This document shows positions 18,748 to 28,328 of a stretch of 64,000 nt of DNA, in pieces. The DNA comes from Alteromonas marina (GTDB lineage: Bacteria; Pseudomonadota; Gammaproteobacteria; Enterobacterales; Alteromonadaceae), in the NCBI RefSeq assembly GCF_000808575.1, contig NZ_JWLW01000066.1, positions 124,001-188,000 on the forward strand, in the 5' to 3' direction. Under the pieces are notes generated by a model. It had not been told where the DNA came from and did no database searches. It saw nothing but the letters and a program-made list of their open reading frames with translations. Within the stretch, counting starts at the first letter, position 1. Each line of letters opens with the position of its first letter. The translations under genes were made by a program, and so were the position numbers.

Positions 18748-19131
18748 TCAACCTAAACGTTCGAATATTTTATCTAATTTTTCTTTTAGTGTTGCTGCTG
18801 TGAACGGCTTTACAACGTAACCATTTACACCTGCTTGCGCCGCTGCAACGATTTGCTCTTTTTTCGCTTCCGCAGTAACCATAAGCACAGGCAAATGCTT
18901 AAGCTTATCGTCTGCTCTTATAGCGCGAAGCAAATCGATGCCCTGCATACCAGGCATATTCCAATCGGTCACAACAAAGTCGAAATCGCCCTGTTGTAAC
19001 ATAGGTAATGCAGTGCTTCCGTCATCCGCTTCCTGGATGTTGGCAAAACCCAAATCTTTTAGCAGGTTTTTGATGATTCGTCTCATGGTAGAAAAGTCAT
19101 CGACCACGAGAATTTTCATGCTTTTGTCCAA
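18748..19131 (-). CDS. cheY: Chemotaxis response regulator CheY
   Basis: A 127-residue single receiver domain. Acid pocket D11/D12, phosphoacceptor D56 ([10 protein letters not shown]), T86 (MVTAEAKKE) and K108 (VVKPFT) are all present. CheY-P binds FliM to switch flagellar rotation; the target peptide is visible in the FliM encoded here. The start is a TTG with GGAGG 5 nt upstream; an ATG four codons later lacks as good a ribosome site. Between fliA and cheZ. Confidence 0.97.
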   Translation of the reverse strand: MDKSMKILVVDDFSTMRRIIKNLLKDLGFANIQEADDGSTALPMLQQGDFDFVVTDWNMPGMQGIDLLRAIRADDKLKHLPVLMVTAEAKKEQIVAAAQAGVNGYVVKPFTAATLKEKLDKIFERLG

Positions 19132-19167
19132 AATAGCCTCCAGTGAGGGGTTAATTGTTATTAATCT

Positions 19168-19899
19168 CTATTCTTCGTCAGCTTGCCACGACTTCATTCG
19201 TGATTTGAGTTTTAACATGGCTTGACTATGAATTTGACTGACTCTCGACTCACTTACATCAAGAACTTCGCCTATTTCTCTTAAGTTTAGTTCTTCATCG
19301 TAATAAAGTGAAAGTACAATCGCTTCTCGCTCAGGTAATGTCGTAATTGCATGGGCAAGCGCTTTTTGAAAAGCACCCTGCATTAAATCTTCTAACGGTG
19401 CGTCACTGCCTCTACTTTGTTCAGTAGTAATAACATCTTCCGACACACCTAAATCTTCAATACCCACTAGCTTTCCGGCATTTACTTCATTAAGCATCTG
19501 GTGATAATCCTGCAAGCTTACGTTAAGCTTGTCAGCAATATCTGAATCTCGTGCATCGCGCCCTGTCTCGCTCTCTACTTGAGATATCGCTTCCGTTATG
19601 GCGCGGCCGTTACGGTGAACAGAACGCGGGGTCCAATCACCTTTTCGTATCTCGTCGAGCATGGCACCACGAATTCGAATTCCTGCGAAGGTTTCGAAAC
19701 TTGCGCCTTTAGAGCCGTCAAAGTTTCGAGCGGCCTCTAGCAACCCAATCATGCCTGATTGAATAAGGTCATCAACAAGTACGCTGGCAGGCAGTCGCGC
19801 AATCAAATGATGCGCAATTCGCTTTACCAGAGGCGCATGTCTTTCGACTAACTGCGATTTATCTGTTTGTTGTTGATAAGCGGCTGCCTTGCTGTTCAA
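19168..19899 (-). CDS. fliA: Flagellar sigma factor sigma-28 (FliA)
   Basis: A 243-residue sigma factor: region 2 (LIQSGMIGLLEAARNFDGSKGASFETFAGIRIRGAMLDEIRKGDW), region 3, and region 4 HTH (ALPEREA-like TTLPEREAIVLSLYYDEELNLREIGEVLDVSESRVSQIHS; shown here as separate motifs). It directs late flagellar, flagellin and chemotaxis transcription and is normally held by FlgM, which is not in the window. The start is TTG with AGGAAG 7 nt upstream, overlapping the flhG stop (TTGA), so translation is coupled to flhG. Confidence 0.96.
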   Translation of the reverse strand: MNSKAAAYQQQTDKSQLVERHAPLVKRIAHHLIARLPASVLVDDLIQSGMIGLLEAARNFDGSKGASFETFAGIRIRGAMLDEIRKGDWTPRSVHRNGRAITEAISQVESETGRDARDSDIADKLNVSLQDYHQMLNEVNAGKLVGIEDLGVSEDVITTEQSRGSDAPLEDLMQGAFQKALAHAITTLPEREAIVLSLYYDEELNLREIGEVLDVSESRVSQIHSQAMLKLKSRMKSWQADEE

Positions 19900-20762
19900 C
19901 GCTGACTTCCTACGGCTTTTTCTGCAACTAATTGTTCAATGAAAAATTCTAAGTGGCCACCGGGCTGCGCTGGAATTGGCCACGTAAGTGCTTTACTTGC
20001 CAACTTAGTTATCGCTACTGCTGCCGGAGAACCTGGAAAGGCGTCAACAATAGCCGTTTGCTTGCGCACCGCCTTGCGAATATTCTCGTCGAAGGGCACT
20101 GTCGCCACTAATTCTAGTGCAACATCGAGAAAACGCCCTGTCACTTTGCTTAATTTGCTAAATAATTCCTGACCTTCACGCACATCGCGCACCATATTGG
20201 CTACGACTTTAAAACGAAAAACACCGTGCTCGCGGTTAAGAATTTTTATTAGTGCGTAGGCATCTGTTAAAGATGTTGGCTCATCGCATACGACGACCAT
20301 AATATCTTGTGAGGCCTTTGAGAAGCTCAATACCATATCTGATATGCCTGCCGCGGTGTCGACAATAAGCACATCTATCTGAGACCGTAATTCGCTAAAC
20401 GCTCTGATTAAACCAGCGTGTTGCGTTGGTGAAAGCTCTGCCATTGACTGCGTGCCTGATGTGGCAGGCGCAATCTTAATGCCGTGAGGACCGGTCACTA
20501 GCACTTCGTCCAACGTGCATTCTCCAGAGAGTACATGAGATAGATTTTTCTCAACCCTTAGCCCTAACATCACATCTACGTTGGCAAGGCCAAGGTCGGC
20601 GTCAAGAACCATTACTCGCTTACCCTGCTTCGCCATCGCGATAGCGGTGTTAAGTGTAATGTTCGTTTTACCTACGCCACCTTTACCACCAGTGACGGCG
20701 ATTACTTTGATTAACCGTGATTGCTTCATTTTTCTTAAGCTACTCGCTTGATCGTCAATCAT
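19896..20762 (-). CDS. flhG: Flagellar number regulator FlhG (FleN, MinD-like ATPase)
   Basis: A 288-residue MinD/ParA-type ATPase with deviant Walker A GGKGGVGKT (residues 25-33), the LDADLGLANVDVMLG motif and VDTAAGIS. FlhG limits polar flagella to one by antagonising FlhF and by acting on the master regulator FlrA/FleQ. The N-terminal SSLRKMKQ resembles the short activation helix that contacts FlhF. It is placed between flhF (5 bp upstream) and fliA (4-bp overlap), the usual order for polar flagellates. Confidence 0.95.
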   Translation of the reverse strand: MIDDQASSLRKMKQSRLIKVIAVTGGKGGVGKTNITLNTAIAMAKQGKRVMVLDADLGLANVDVMLGLRVEKNLSHVLSGECTLDEVLVTGPHGIKIAPATSGTQSMAELSPTQHAGLIRAFSELRSQIDVLIVDTAAGISDMVLSFSKASQDIMVVVCDEPTSLTDAYALIKILNREHGVFRFKVVANMVRDVREGQELFSKLSKVTGRFLDVALELVATVPFDENIRKAVRKQTAIVDAFPGSPAAVAITKLASKALTWPIPAQPGGHLEFFIEQLVAEKAVGSQR

Positions 20763-20767
20763 ACTGC

Positions 20768-22177
20768 TTATGCTGTTTTAATTGCGTTGTTACCACTAGT
20801 ATGATTCAAACCGTACTTTTTATAAAGCTTTGCAGCAGCGGAAACCAAAGATTTCGCTTCTGCAATCTTAATGTCTTCAGGCACTTTTTGACCATCGGTG
20901 ACATAACTAACCGGAAGTTGGTATTCAACTGCTGCGCTAAGCACCTCTCCCAAAGAGTAGCACTCATCTAACTTTGTGAAAATACAGCCACTTAGTTCAA
21001 TATCATCATACGCTTGAATAATTCTCTGCAAAGCAGGGTATTGCGTATTAGCTTGCGCTACCAAATATTTTTTTACTTTTGGCATTTGGCCGTTGTCGAA
21101 CTGCTTAATTTGCTTAATTAATCGACTATCACGTTGACTAAAACCTGCTGTATCAATCAATACTAGTCGCTTATGGCGAAGTTGGAACAATAAATCTGCA
21201 AGTTCTTCACTAGTTTGCGCTTTTCGCACAGTACAGCCAATAATTTTTCCGTATGTCGCTAGCTGCTCATAGGCTGCAATTCTATACGTATCAATGGTTA
21301 TCATAGCCACCGACTCTGCACCGTATTTCTGCGCATAGCGAGCGGCTAACTTTGCAACAGTGGTTGTTTTACCCGTACCCGTTGGCCCTACGAGTGCAAC
21401 AGCACCTTGTGCGCTAAGTATATCGTTACCAGTAACATTTATGCGATTAGCCAATAGGTTAAGAAGATAAACCCATGCGTCACGTTCGTTGTAGTGGGCC
21501 GGTGTATAACTTAAAAGCTGTGTTGCTAGCGCGCTACTTAACCCCATATCAGTTAATCGCGTGACTAGGTATTGATGAACAGGTTTTTGACGCTTGTTCT
21601 TCGCTTCCATTAAGTCGGCAACTTGATACTGTAATACGTCGCGAAGTGAAGCTAACTCTTCTTTGATTTGTGCAAGTTCTGCCGACTGAGATACCGGCGT
21701 TTCGCCTATGCTTGAAGCTTGATGTTCTGGGAAAGCGTGTTGACTAACAGTATCTTCACCAAATGATTGATTTTCTATATCGTCAATAAACGCCTCTGAA
21801 AAGTCTAAGTGCGAAGCAATTTCATTGGCGTGCTTAGCGTTTGTTGTCATTGGTTGATTAGATTTCGCGGGACTCGCCACACTATTAGTTCCACTGTGTT
21901 GCTTTTCAAGCAATGCTTTTAAGCTGTCAGGGCCGTCGTCACCAATAATTTCGCTTAGGCTAGGCACTGCCTTTTGACCAGGTGTTTTAGCAGCGGTTTG
22001 CGCAGCCGCCTTAGGCGTAAAAAGCTTGGCTTCCGGCTCTTTGTCGTAGGCTGCTACAAGTTCGATGCCGTCAGCGACCTTCCGATTTGACATGATCACA
22101 GCGTCACTGCCCAATTCAGCTTTAACTTGGCTTAACGCCTCACGCATATCTTTGCCGAAGAAACGTCTAATTTTCAT
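20768..22177 (-). CDS. flhF: Flagellar biosynthesis GTPase FlhF
   Basis: A 469-residue SRP-type GTPase that marks the pole for flagellar assembly. N-terminal basic stretch MKIRRFFGKDMREALSQVK, variable low-complexity region (about 50-170), then the NG domain with Walker A GPTGTGKT (264-271), DTAGFSQRD and TKLDE. The ATG at 22177 is preferred over a GTG six codons upstream: GAGAGG lies just before it and FlhF proteins begin MKI. It precedes flhG and follows flhA by 29 bp. Confidence 0.95.
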   Translation of the reverse strand: MKIRRFFGKDMREALSQVKAELGSDAVIMSNRKVADGIELVAAYDKEPEAKLFTPKAAAQTAAKTPGQKAVPSLSEIIGDDGPDSLKALLEKQHSGTNSVASPAKSNQPMTTNAKHANEIASHLDFSEAFIDDIENQSFGEDTVSQHAFPEHQASSIGETPVSQSAELAQIKEELASLRDVLQYQVADLMEAKNKRQKPVHQYLVTRLTDMGLSSALATQLLSYTPAHYNERDAWVYLLNLLANRINVTGNDILSAQGAVALVGPTGTGKTTTVAKLAARYAQKYGAESVAMITIDTYRIAAYEQLATYGKIIGCTVRKAQTSEELADLLFQLRHKRLVLIDTAGFSQRDSRLIKQIKQFDNGQMPKVKKYLVAQANTQYPALQRIIQAYDDIELSGCIFTKLDECYSLGEVLSAAVEYQLPVSYVTDGQKVPEDIKIAEAKSLVSAAAKLYKKYGLNHTSGNNAIKTA

Positions 22178-22206
22178 TGCAACCTCTCCAATCACCCAGT
22201 GTCAGA

Positions 22207-24306
22207 TTATTGACCGACCGAACTGACTATTTTTATTTGTTTGTCGTCAGGCACTTCCTGGTATGAAAGAACATGAAGCCCAACAACAGAATACTTTAAG
22301 AAGCGAGACAGAACGGGTCGCAACATGCCAGATGTAAGGAGTACCGCAGGCTCTCCCTCTAACTCTTGCTGCTGACTGGCTTGCTGCAATGATTTCTGCA
22401 GCTTGTCTGCCAGACCTGGTTCTATGCCAGCGCCATCTTCGCCACCTGCTTGAAGTGACTGGTGCAACATCTGTTCCAACTCTGGCGCCAAGGTTATGAC
22501 AGGTATCTCTTTTGCCCCTTGTGTAATCTCTTGGACAATTAGACGCTTAAGGGCAATACGCACTGCAGACACCAGTACATCTGGGTCTTGGCTACGTGTA
22601 CCGTACTCACTAAGCGTTTGTACAATAGTACGCATATCGCGAATAGGCACGCCCTCAAACAATAAGGTTTGCAGCACTTTCACTACCGTACTTAACGGAA
22701 GGATGTCTGGTACTAATCCTTCCACAAGTTTCGGATGCTGCTTGGCTAGCATATCAAGAAGTTGCTGTGCCTCTTCATGGCCTAGCAATTGATAAGCATT
22801 ATTAGAAAGTAATTGACTTAGATGCGTTGCCACAACCGTAGCAGCATCTACCACAGTGTATCCCAAGGTTTGCGCATGCTCGCGCTTATTCGGCTTAATC
22901 CAAACTGCATCTAAACCAAAGGCTGGGTCTTTAGTGGCTCGCCCTTCTAATTTACCGAACACCTGCCCAGGGTTGATAGCAAGCTCTTCATCATGACTAA
23001 TAACAGAATCGCCAATGGTTACGCCAAGCATAGCAATCGTATAAGTATTAGGTTCAAGGTCTAAGTTATCACGGATGTGGACAGGCGGAATAAGGAACCC
23101 CAGCTCCTGCGATAGTTTCTTCCGCACACCTTTAATACGCGTCAACAACTCGCCACCTTGGGATTTATCGACCAAGGGAATTAAGCGATAGCCCACTTCC
23201 AATCCGATAGTATCTACTTGCTGAACATCATCCCAACCTAACTCTTTAACTTCAGGCGCGACCGACTCGTCTTTTACCACGTTGTCTGGCACTTTAGGCT
23301 CTGCAGCTTTTTTCTTCGCTTGAACCGACTGCCAATAAGCAAAGCCGGCAATCAGGAAGGAAAAACCCAAAAATGCGATATGAGGCATACCAGGGATAAT
23401 ACCCATGACAAAAAGCACGCCCGAGGCAATATAAAGCGCTTGATTATTACCTAGCTGACCACGGATCTCTTTACCCATTTCTTGAGTTTCATTCTCACGA
23501 GTCACGATAATGGCTGTTGCTACCGAAAGTAATAATGAAGGAATTTGCGCCACCAAACCATCACCAATAGTCAATATGGTGTAGATTTCAATAGCATTAC
23601 CGAATGAAAGCCCGTGCTGAATCATGCCAATGAAAAGACCGCCGACAATGTTAATTAGCATGATGAAAAGGCCCGCTACCGCGTCACCTTTTACAAATTT
23701 TGAGGCACCGTCCATCGACCCGTAAAAGTCAGCCTCTGCGGTTATTTCTTCGCGGCGCTGACGCGCTTGGTCTTGGTCAATATAACCAGCATTCAAGTCG
23801 GCATCGATTGCCATCTGCTTACCAGGCATAGCATCCAACGTAAAGCGAGCACTTACTTCTGAGATACGCCCTGCACCTGCGGTTACTACTTTAAAGTTGA
23901 TAATAAGAAGAATGGCGAAAACAACAATACCTACGGCATAGTTACCACCGATAACGACCGCACCAAAGGCTTCGATAACCTTACCCGCAGCATCGCCGCC
24001 CTCGTGCCCATAAAGCAAAACAACCCGCGTAGAAGCAACGTTCAGCGCAAGCCTTAATACCGTAGCGATAAGTAACACCAAGGGGAAAATGCCGAAATCT
24101 ACTGGACGCTGGGTAAGTACAGCCACCAAGATAATCACTAGTGACAAAGCAATGTTGAAGCTAAACAGCACATCCAATAAGAACGGCGGCATGGGCAATA
24201 TAACCATGCCCATAATTGCCAAAAGGACGATGGGTGCGCCTAAACCACTGGTAAAATTTTGCAGCTGATTTTTATCGAATCGCTGAAGATAACCGGATAA
24301 CTGCAT
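22207..24306 (-). CDS. flhA: Flagellar export gate protein FlhA
   Basis: A 699-residue protein of normal length. The N-terminal half has eight hydrophobic helices and the conserved GRISEVSARFTLDAMPGKQMAIDADLN loop (split here only by eye); the cytoplasmic half (from about 360) contains VGYRLIPLVDKSQGG and the chaperone-binding domain. It forms the nonameric gate of the flagellar type III export apparatus in the inner membrane and couples export to proton flow. A sigma-54-like site lies in the 167-bp gap after flhB. Confidence 0.97.
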   Translation of the reverse strand: MQLSGYLQRFDKNQLQNFTSGLGAPIVLLAIMGMVILPMPPFLLDVLFSFNIALSLVIILVAVLTQRPVDFGIFPLVLLIATVLRLALNVASTRVVLLYGHEGGDAAGKVIEAFGAVVIGGNYAVGIVVFAILLIINFKVVTAGAGRISEVSARFTLDAMPGKQMAIDADLNAGYIDQDQARQRREEITAEADFYGSMDGASKFVKGDAVAGLFIMLINIVGGLFIGMIQHGLSFGNAIEIYTILTIGDGLVAQIPSLLLSVATAIIVTRENETQEMGKEIRGQLGNNQALYIASGVLFVMGIIPGMPHIAFLGFSFLIAGFAYWQSVQAKKKAAEPKVPDNVVKDESVAPEVKELGWDDVQQVDTIGLEVGYRLIPLVDKSQGGELLTRIKGVRKKLSQELGFLIPPVHIRDNLDLEPNTYTIAMLGVTIGDSVISHDEELAINPGQVFGKLEGRATKDPAFGLDAVWIKPNKREHAQTLGYTVVDAATVVATHLSQLLSNNAYQLLGHEEAQQLLDMLAKQHPKLVEGLVPDILPLSTVVKVLQTLLFEGVPIRDMRTIVQTLSEYGTRSQDPDVLVSAVRIALKRLIVQEITQGAKEIPVITLAPELEQMLHQSLQAGGEDGAGIEPGLADKLQKSLQQASQQQELEGEPAVLLTSGMLRPVLSRFLKYSVVGLHVLSYQEVPDDKQIKIVSSVGQ

Positions 24307-24361
24307 GGCTTGGTGTCTCTCTATCAGAAAATTGACGCTTTACGTGAAACTGAAGGAGAGT

Positions 24362-24378
24362 TTTCAACTAACGTGCCA
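24362..24378 (-). promoter_or_regulatory. Candidate sigma-54 promoter of flhA
   Basis: Minus-strand TGGCACG-TTAG-TTGAA: the -24 element is a perfect match and its distance to the -12 element is canonical, but the -12 GC reads GA. A start about 45 nt before the flhA ATG would follow. It lies in the only sizeable gap between flhB and flhA. The -12 mismatch keeps confidence moderate. Confidence 0.5.
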
Positions 24379-24473
24379 GCTTTATTGAAAGAGGACTTTT
24401 GACACAGCTAATTGTTAGAAAATTCGCGCAACATGTTAAGGTGGTAAGTACACATTGAAAGTTGTAGGGGCAC

Positions 24474-25598
24474 CTAGCGTCGATACTCTGGTGGTATCGG
24501 CAAATCCCGTTTAAGTGGCTTAGGTCGTTTGCCCTTACCTGCTTTGTGCGCTCTTAACTGATAAACGTGCGCCAGCACCTGCGCTACCGCCATAAATAAG
24601 GCGTTCGGAATTTCATCGTCCACTTCAGTGGAGTAGAAAATGGCGCGTGCAAGCATGGGTGAAGGAATTAGCGGCACATCGTTGGCGGTAGCAATTTTTC
24701 TGATGTGCATGGCTAGTTCGTCAGCACCTTTAGCGACCACAACCGGCGCCCTAACCCCTTTTTCGTCATATTTAATAGCAACAGAAAAGTGAGTAGGGTT
24801 GGTCACTACAACGTCTGCTTGCGGTACTTCCTGCATCATGCGCTTGGTTGCTGCTTGATATTGCAAACGGCGAATTCGACCTTTAACCATAGGGTCGCCT
24901 TCCGCATTTTTCCGTTCGTCTTTCACCTCTTGCTTGGTCATCTTCATTTCTTTGTTGTGCTTATACATTTGGTAAGGCACATCAATGAGCGCGATGGGGA
25001 TCATGCCGCACACCAGAATAAGAAACGCCCACTTGAGCATGTCGAGTGCGTGAAAGATGTTTCCCGGATAAAGCTCCATATCAAGGTGAAGCGCTTCGTC
25101 TTCAAAGAACAGTAACGCCCCAATAGCCATGCCGATTATGACCACCACTTTTGCGATAGACTTTAATAACTCTACCAAGCCGTTCATGCCGAACATGCGC
25201 TTGAAGCCTTGAATAGGGCTCATTTTTGAACCCTTAGGCTTTGCCCCTTCCCAGGTAAAGTTAAAACCACCAAGCGCGATAGAGCCATAGATGCCCGCTA
25301 TCATTGCCACAACCATGTATAGCAGCACGGCAGGGCCTACCGCCGAAAAAGCTTCCCCCCATGCGCCAAACATGTGGGTGATATCATAGGTTTCGTCACG
25401 AGAGAGAATAAACATTCTCTGAGTAAGTTTAAAAACAGATTCAGCAATCCACCCGCCCACAAACAAAAACATAAAAGCACTTATGATAAGTACTAGGGTC
25501 GTAGAGAGTTCACGGGAACGGGCTAGCTGCCCTTTTTTTCGGGCATCTTCGAGTTTTTTCCCCGTGGGGTCTTCTGTTTTTTCGCTTGAATCTGCCAT
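24474..25598 (-). CDS. flhB: Flagellar export switch protein FlhB
   Basis: A 374-residue protein with four transmembrane helices in the first 210 residues and a cytoplasmic domain containing the autocleavage motif N267-P-T-H (VVVTNPTHFSVAIKYD). Cleavage between N and P switches export from rod/hook to filament substrates, together with FliK. It starts MADSSEKTEDPTGKKLEDARKKG, the family signature. Six bases separate it from fliR, so the two are translated in tandem. Confidence 0.97.
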   Translation of the reverse strand: MADSSEKTEDPTGKKLEDARKKGQLARSRELSTTLVLIISAFMFLFVGGWIAESVFKLTQRMFILSRDETYDITHMFGAWGEAFSAVGPAVLLYMVVAMIAGIYGSIALGGFNFTWEGAKPKGSKMSPIQGFKRMFGMNGLVELLKSIAKVVVIIGMAIGALLFFEDEALHLDMELYPGNIFHALDMLKWAFLILVCGMIPIALIDVPYQMYKHNKEMKMTKQEVKDERKNAEGDPMVKGRIRRLQYQAATKRMMQEVPQADVVVTNPTHFSVAIKYDEKGVRAPVVVAKGADELAMHIRKIATANDVPLIPSPMLARAIFYSTEVDDEIPNALFMAVAQVLAHVYQLRAHKAGKGKRPKPLKRDLPIPPEYRR

Positions 25599-25604
25599 GT
25601 TTTC

Positions 25605-26384
25605 CTACGAACAAATATTCAATAGCTCACACATAAACTGTTCGGCTCTAAACCATTGGGTTTCGAAGTGTGCAGTAAAGTTATCGAGTGTTATCCAAAT
25701 AATCAGTAATCCCATTACCTGAGCAATGGAAAAACCAATACTAAAAATGTTTAGCTGTGGTGCAGCTTTGGTCATCACGCCAAACGCCAAGTTCACGATA
25801 AGCAACGAGACGATTGGCGCAAGGGAGAGGGTCACAGCAGAAATAAACATCCAGCCGGCCCAGTGGGCGATATCGCGGAACTGTTCACCGGTCCACCATG
25901 CTTCGCCTATAGGAAACGCCTCAAAGCTCATGACTATCATTTGGATCATGGATAAATGCCCGTCCAAGGTCCAAAACAATAAGGTCGCTAGTATCAGATA
26001 AAACTGGCCCACTGCGGGCACGTTAATACCGTTTACCGGGTCAACAATCGACGCAAAGCCCAAACCGGTTTGCATCGCTATAATTTGACCTGCAAGCACG
26101 AAGGTATTGAGCACCATCATTGATATAAAACCAATAGCAATGCCTATTAGCAACTGCTGAATGACGATTAAAAATGTGCCCACATCCACCAAATTTTCTA
26201 TGGGTGACGGGGGAACCACCGGCATGATGATGAGCGTGAGCATTATACCCAACAAGGCTCTTACCTGCGGGGGAATGGATTTAGCACTCAAGCCAATCAT
26301 GGCCACGAATAAGCCGCTAATGCGCATAAACGGCAGCAGCATGTCCGCAAGAAATTGATTGATGGTCGCGAGTTCGACTTCCAC
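25605..26384 (-). CDS. fliR: Flagellar export protein FliR
   Basis: A 259-residue inner-membrane protein with about six hydrophobic helices and conserved MISGLFVAMIG-type (MRISGLFVAMIG) and GLGFASIVDPVNGINVPAVGQFYLIL motifs. It is one strand of the FliP5-FliQ4-FliR1 export pore. Normal length; 12 bp after fliQ and 6 bp before flhB in an unbroken gene string. Confidence 0.95.
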   Translation of the reverse strand: MEVELATINQFLADMLLPFMRISGLFVAMIGLSAKSIPPQVRALLGIMLTLIIMPVVPPSPIENLVDVGTFLIVIQQLLIGIAIGFISMMVLNTFVLAGQIIAMQTGLGFASIVDPVNGINVPAVGQFYLILATLLFWTLDGHLSMIQMIVMSFEAFPIGEAWWTGEQFRDIAHWAGWMFISAVTLSLAPIVSLLIVNLAFGVMTKAAPQLNIFSIGFSIAQVMGLLIIWITLDNFTAHFETQWFRAEQFMCELLNICS

Positions 26385-26396
26385 AGCTTTAGCCTT

Positions 26397-26666
26397 CTAT
26401 CCCACAACCTGCGGGATCATATCAACCATTCTGAAAGTAAAGTCCATAAGCTGTTGCACTAGCCAGTTGCCTCCCCAGCTCAGCGCGAGAAGCGTAACAA
26501 GCAAGCGGGGCAAGAAACTCATGGTCTGTTCGTTAATACTGGTCGCCGCCTGAAAAACAGCGACGACTAGACCTACGATCAAGCTTGGAACAATCACCGC
26601 AGATACCAACACAATAACCATGAACATGGCTTCCCGTAGTATTTCTACAAAGACTTCTGGTGACAT
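26397..26666 (-). CDS. fliQ: Flagellar export protein FliQ
   Basis: An 89-residue protein with two transmembrane helices (about 15-38 and 50-75; QAATSINEQTMSFLPRLL between them). Part of the export pore with FliP and FliR. The ATG at 26666 is clearly right: it has AGGAGGG 4 nt upstream and the fliP stop TAG overlaps that ribosome site, the same arrangement as at the metH split. The longer frame extending upstream merely runs into fliP. Confidence 0.95.
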   Translation of the reverse strand: MSPEVFVEILREAMFMVIVLVSAVIVPSLIVGLVVAVFQAATSINEQTMSFLPRLLVTLLALSWGGNWLVQQLMDFTFRMVDMIPQVVG

Positions 26667-26674
26667 AAGCCCTC

Positions 26675-27430
26675 CTAGACGCCCATACCGAAACTGGTCG
26701 CCAACGTACCGAAAATCAGGTTCCAACCATCAACCAACACAAACAACATGAGCTTAAACGGCAAGGATACAATCATAGGTGAAAGCATCATCATACCCAT
26801 AGCCATCAATATAGACGCTACCACCAAGTCAATAATAAGAAAGGGAATAAATAGCATAAAACCAATTTGAAACGCGGTTTTAAGTTCACTGGTTACAAAT
26901 GCGGGAATAAGTATGGTTAGCGGTACCTCATTGGTATCGGCGTATTTTCCTTCATCACCGGCTATCCGTACAAACGTTTCTAGGTCTTTTACCCGTGTTT
27001 GTGAAAGCATAAATGCGCGCATGGGGCCTTTGGCTTGCTCAAGAGCATCTAAACTGGTGAGCTGCTCGTTAAGGTAGGGCTGTAAAGCTCGCTCGTTCAC
27101 CTCTTCAAATACCGGCGCCATAATAAACATGGATAGAAACAAACTAACGCCAATGAGTATCTGGTTTGACGGTGATTGCTGTAAGCCTATCGCCTGACGC
27201 AGAATCGACAACACCACGATAATACGCGTGAACGAGGTCATCATCATGATAAACGCAGGAATAAGGCTTAGCGCTGTCATAATAAACAGCGCTTGAAGCG
27301 TCATGGAGTAGTCTTGAGAACCATCTTGATTGGTTGTAACCGTGACGGCTGAAATTCCCTGCTGAGCATAAGCAGGCTCAACGAGACATAATAAAGGTAG
27401 TATTAAAAGTAGCCAGGCAAACTTACGCAT
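26675..27430 (-). CDS. fliP: Flagellar export protein FliP
   Basis: A 251-residue protein with a cleavable signal peptide (first 22 residues, ending AYAQQ) and four hydrophobic helices. Conserved [27 protein letters not shown] (read across 48-70), [17 protein letters not shown] and [20 protein letters not shown] segments identify FliP, the pentameric component of the export pore. It overlaps the 3' end of fliO by 8 bp. Confidence 0.96.
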   Translation of the reverse strand: MRKFAWLLLILPLLCLVEPAYAQQGISAVTVTTNQDGSQDYSMTLQALFIMTALSLIPAFIMMMTSFTRIIVVLSILRQAIGLQQSPSNQILIGVSLFLSMFIMAPVFEEVNERALQPYLNEQLTSLDALEQAKGPMRAFMLSQTRVKDLETFVRIAGDEGKYADTNEVPLTILIPAFVTSELKTAFQIGFMLFIPFLIIDLVVASILMAMGMMMLSPMIVSLPFKLMLFVLVDGWNLIFGTLATSFGMGV

Positions 27431-27875
27431 CTCTCGACTCTTCCTTTGTTTTATTCTTTTCTATATTGGGGTTGAGCTTTCCCGCCATGGCAGCAACAAG
27501 CTTTTGCTTAAAGGCATCGGCACCATTTTGTTGCTCGCCTGTGGTTTTATTTACACCTTTCACAGGTATATCGAGATTTTTATCTAATTTGCTTAAATGA
27601 GAGATGTTGTGACTGGTTACACCAATGAGGTGCTGCTCTTCACCTACCTGAATCACCATAATTTTTTCTTTAGTGCCAACAACCATGCTGGCCGCGACTT
27701 TCATTTGATTTCCACCCATTGCAGTGACATTAAATCGACGCATCACATAAGCAAGGGCGAAAATCACGCCAACAACGACAAGTAAAGAAAGGAAAATTGA
27801 CAGTACCGACGTGGGATTGGTGATTGACTGGGTCGACTGCGCGACGGCTATCTGGCTAAATAAAAGGGGCAGCAT
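27423..27875 (-). CDS. fliO: Flagellar assembly protein FliO
   Basis: A 150-residue protein with an N-terminal hydrophobic segment ending AVAQ, a transmembrane helix ([22 protein letters not shown] region) and a cytoplasmic tail including [21 protein letters not shown], typical of FliO. It assists assembly of FliP. The frame is open further upstream into fliN, but the ATG at 27875 has AAGGGG about 8 nt upstream and is preferred. It overlaps fliP and follows fliN by 28 bp. Confidence 0.88.
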   Translation of the reverse strand: MLPLLFSQIAVAQSTQSITNPTSVLSIFLSLLVVVGVIFALAYVMRRFNVTAMGGNQMKVAASMVVGTKEKIMVIQVGEEQHLIGVTSHNISHLSKLDKNLDIPVKGVNKTTGEQQNGADAFKQKLVAAMAGKLNPNIEKNKTKEESRDA

Positions 27876-27903
27876 TGCGCAACCCCTTACTTTATAAGAA
27901 GTT

Positions 27904-28311
27904 TTATCTGAGCTTCTTGATTCTCTCAATTTGACTAATAACATCCGTTAATCGAATACCGAATTTGTCGTTGACCACTACTACTTCTCCATGAGCAATC
28001 AACGTGCCATTAACTAATACATCTAGTGGCTCACCGGCAACACGATCCAGCTCCACCACAGAACCCTGGTTCAACTGTAGCAGATTTCGGATACTTATTT
28101 GACTACGACCGACTTCCATCGAAATAGTCACAGGTATATCTAGAATGGTATCTAGCTTTTTCTTTTCTTCTTGCGTAATCGGCGCGTCGTCAGTTAATTC
28201 GTCAAGTTCAGCAACTTGTACGTCTTCGTTATCGCCAGCCTCTTGTTCCGCTTCAGATTCGGCTTGTTCGGCCATTGCCGCTGCCCAATCGTCCATACCG
28301 TCTTCACTCAT
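27904..28311 (-). CDS. fliN: Flagellar motor switch protein FliN
   Basis: A 135-residue protein with an acidic N-terminal extension (1-60) and a SpoA domain (LDIPVTISMEVGRSQISIRNLLQLNQGSVVELD split by eye, then VNDKFGIRLTDVIS). With FliM and FliG it forms the C ring that sets rotation direction and docks FliH. Position between fliM (17 bp) and fliO is standard. Confidence 0.96.
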   Translation of the reverse strand: MSEDGMDDWAAAMAEQAESEAEQEAGDNEDVQVAELDELTDDAPITQEEKKKLDTILDIPVTISMEVGRSQISIRNLLQLNQGSVVELDRVAGEPLDVLVNGTLIAHGEVVVVNDKFGIRLTDVISQIERIKKLR

Positions 28312-28328
28312 GGGAACTCCCCTCTACC

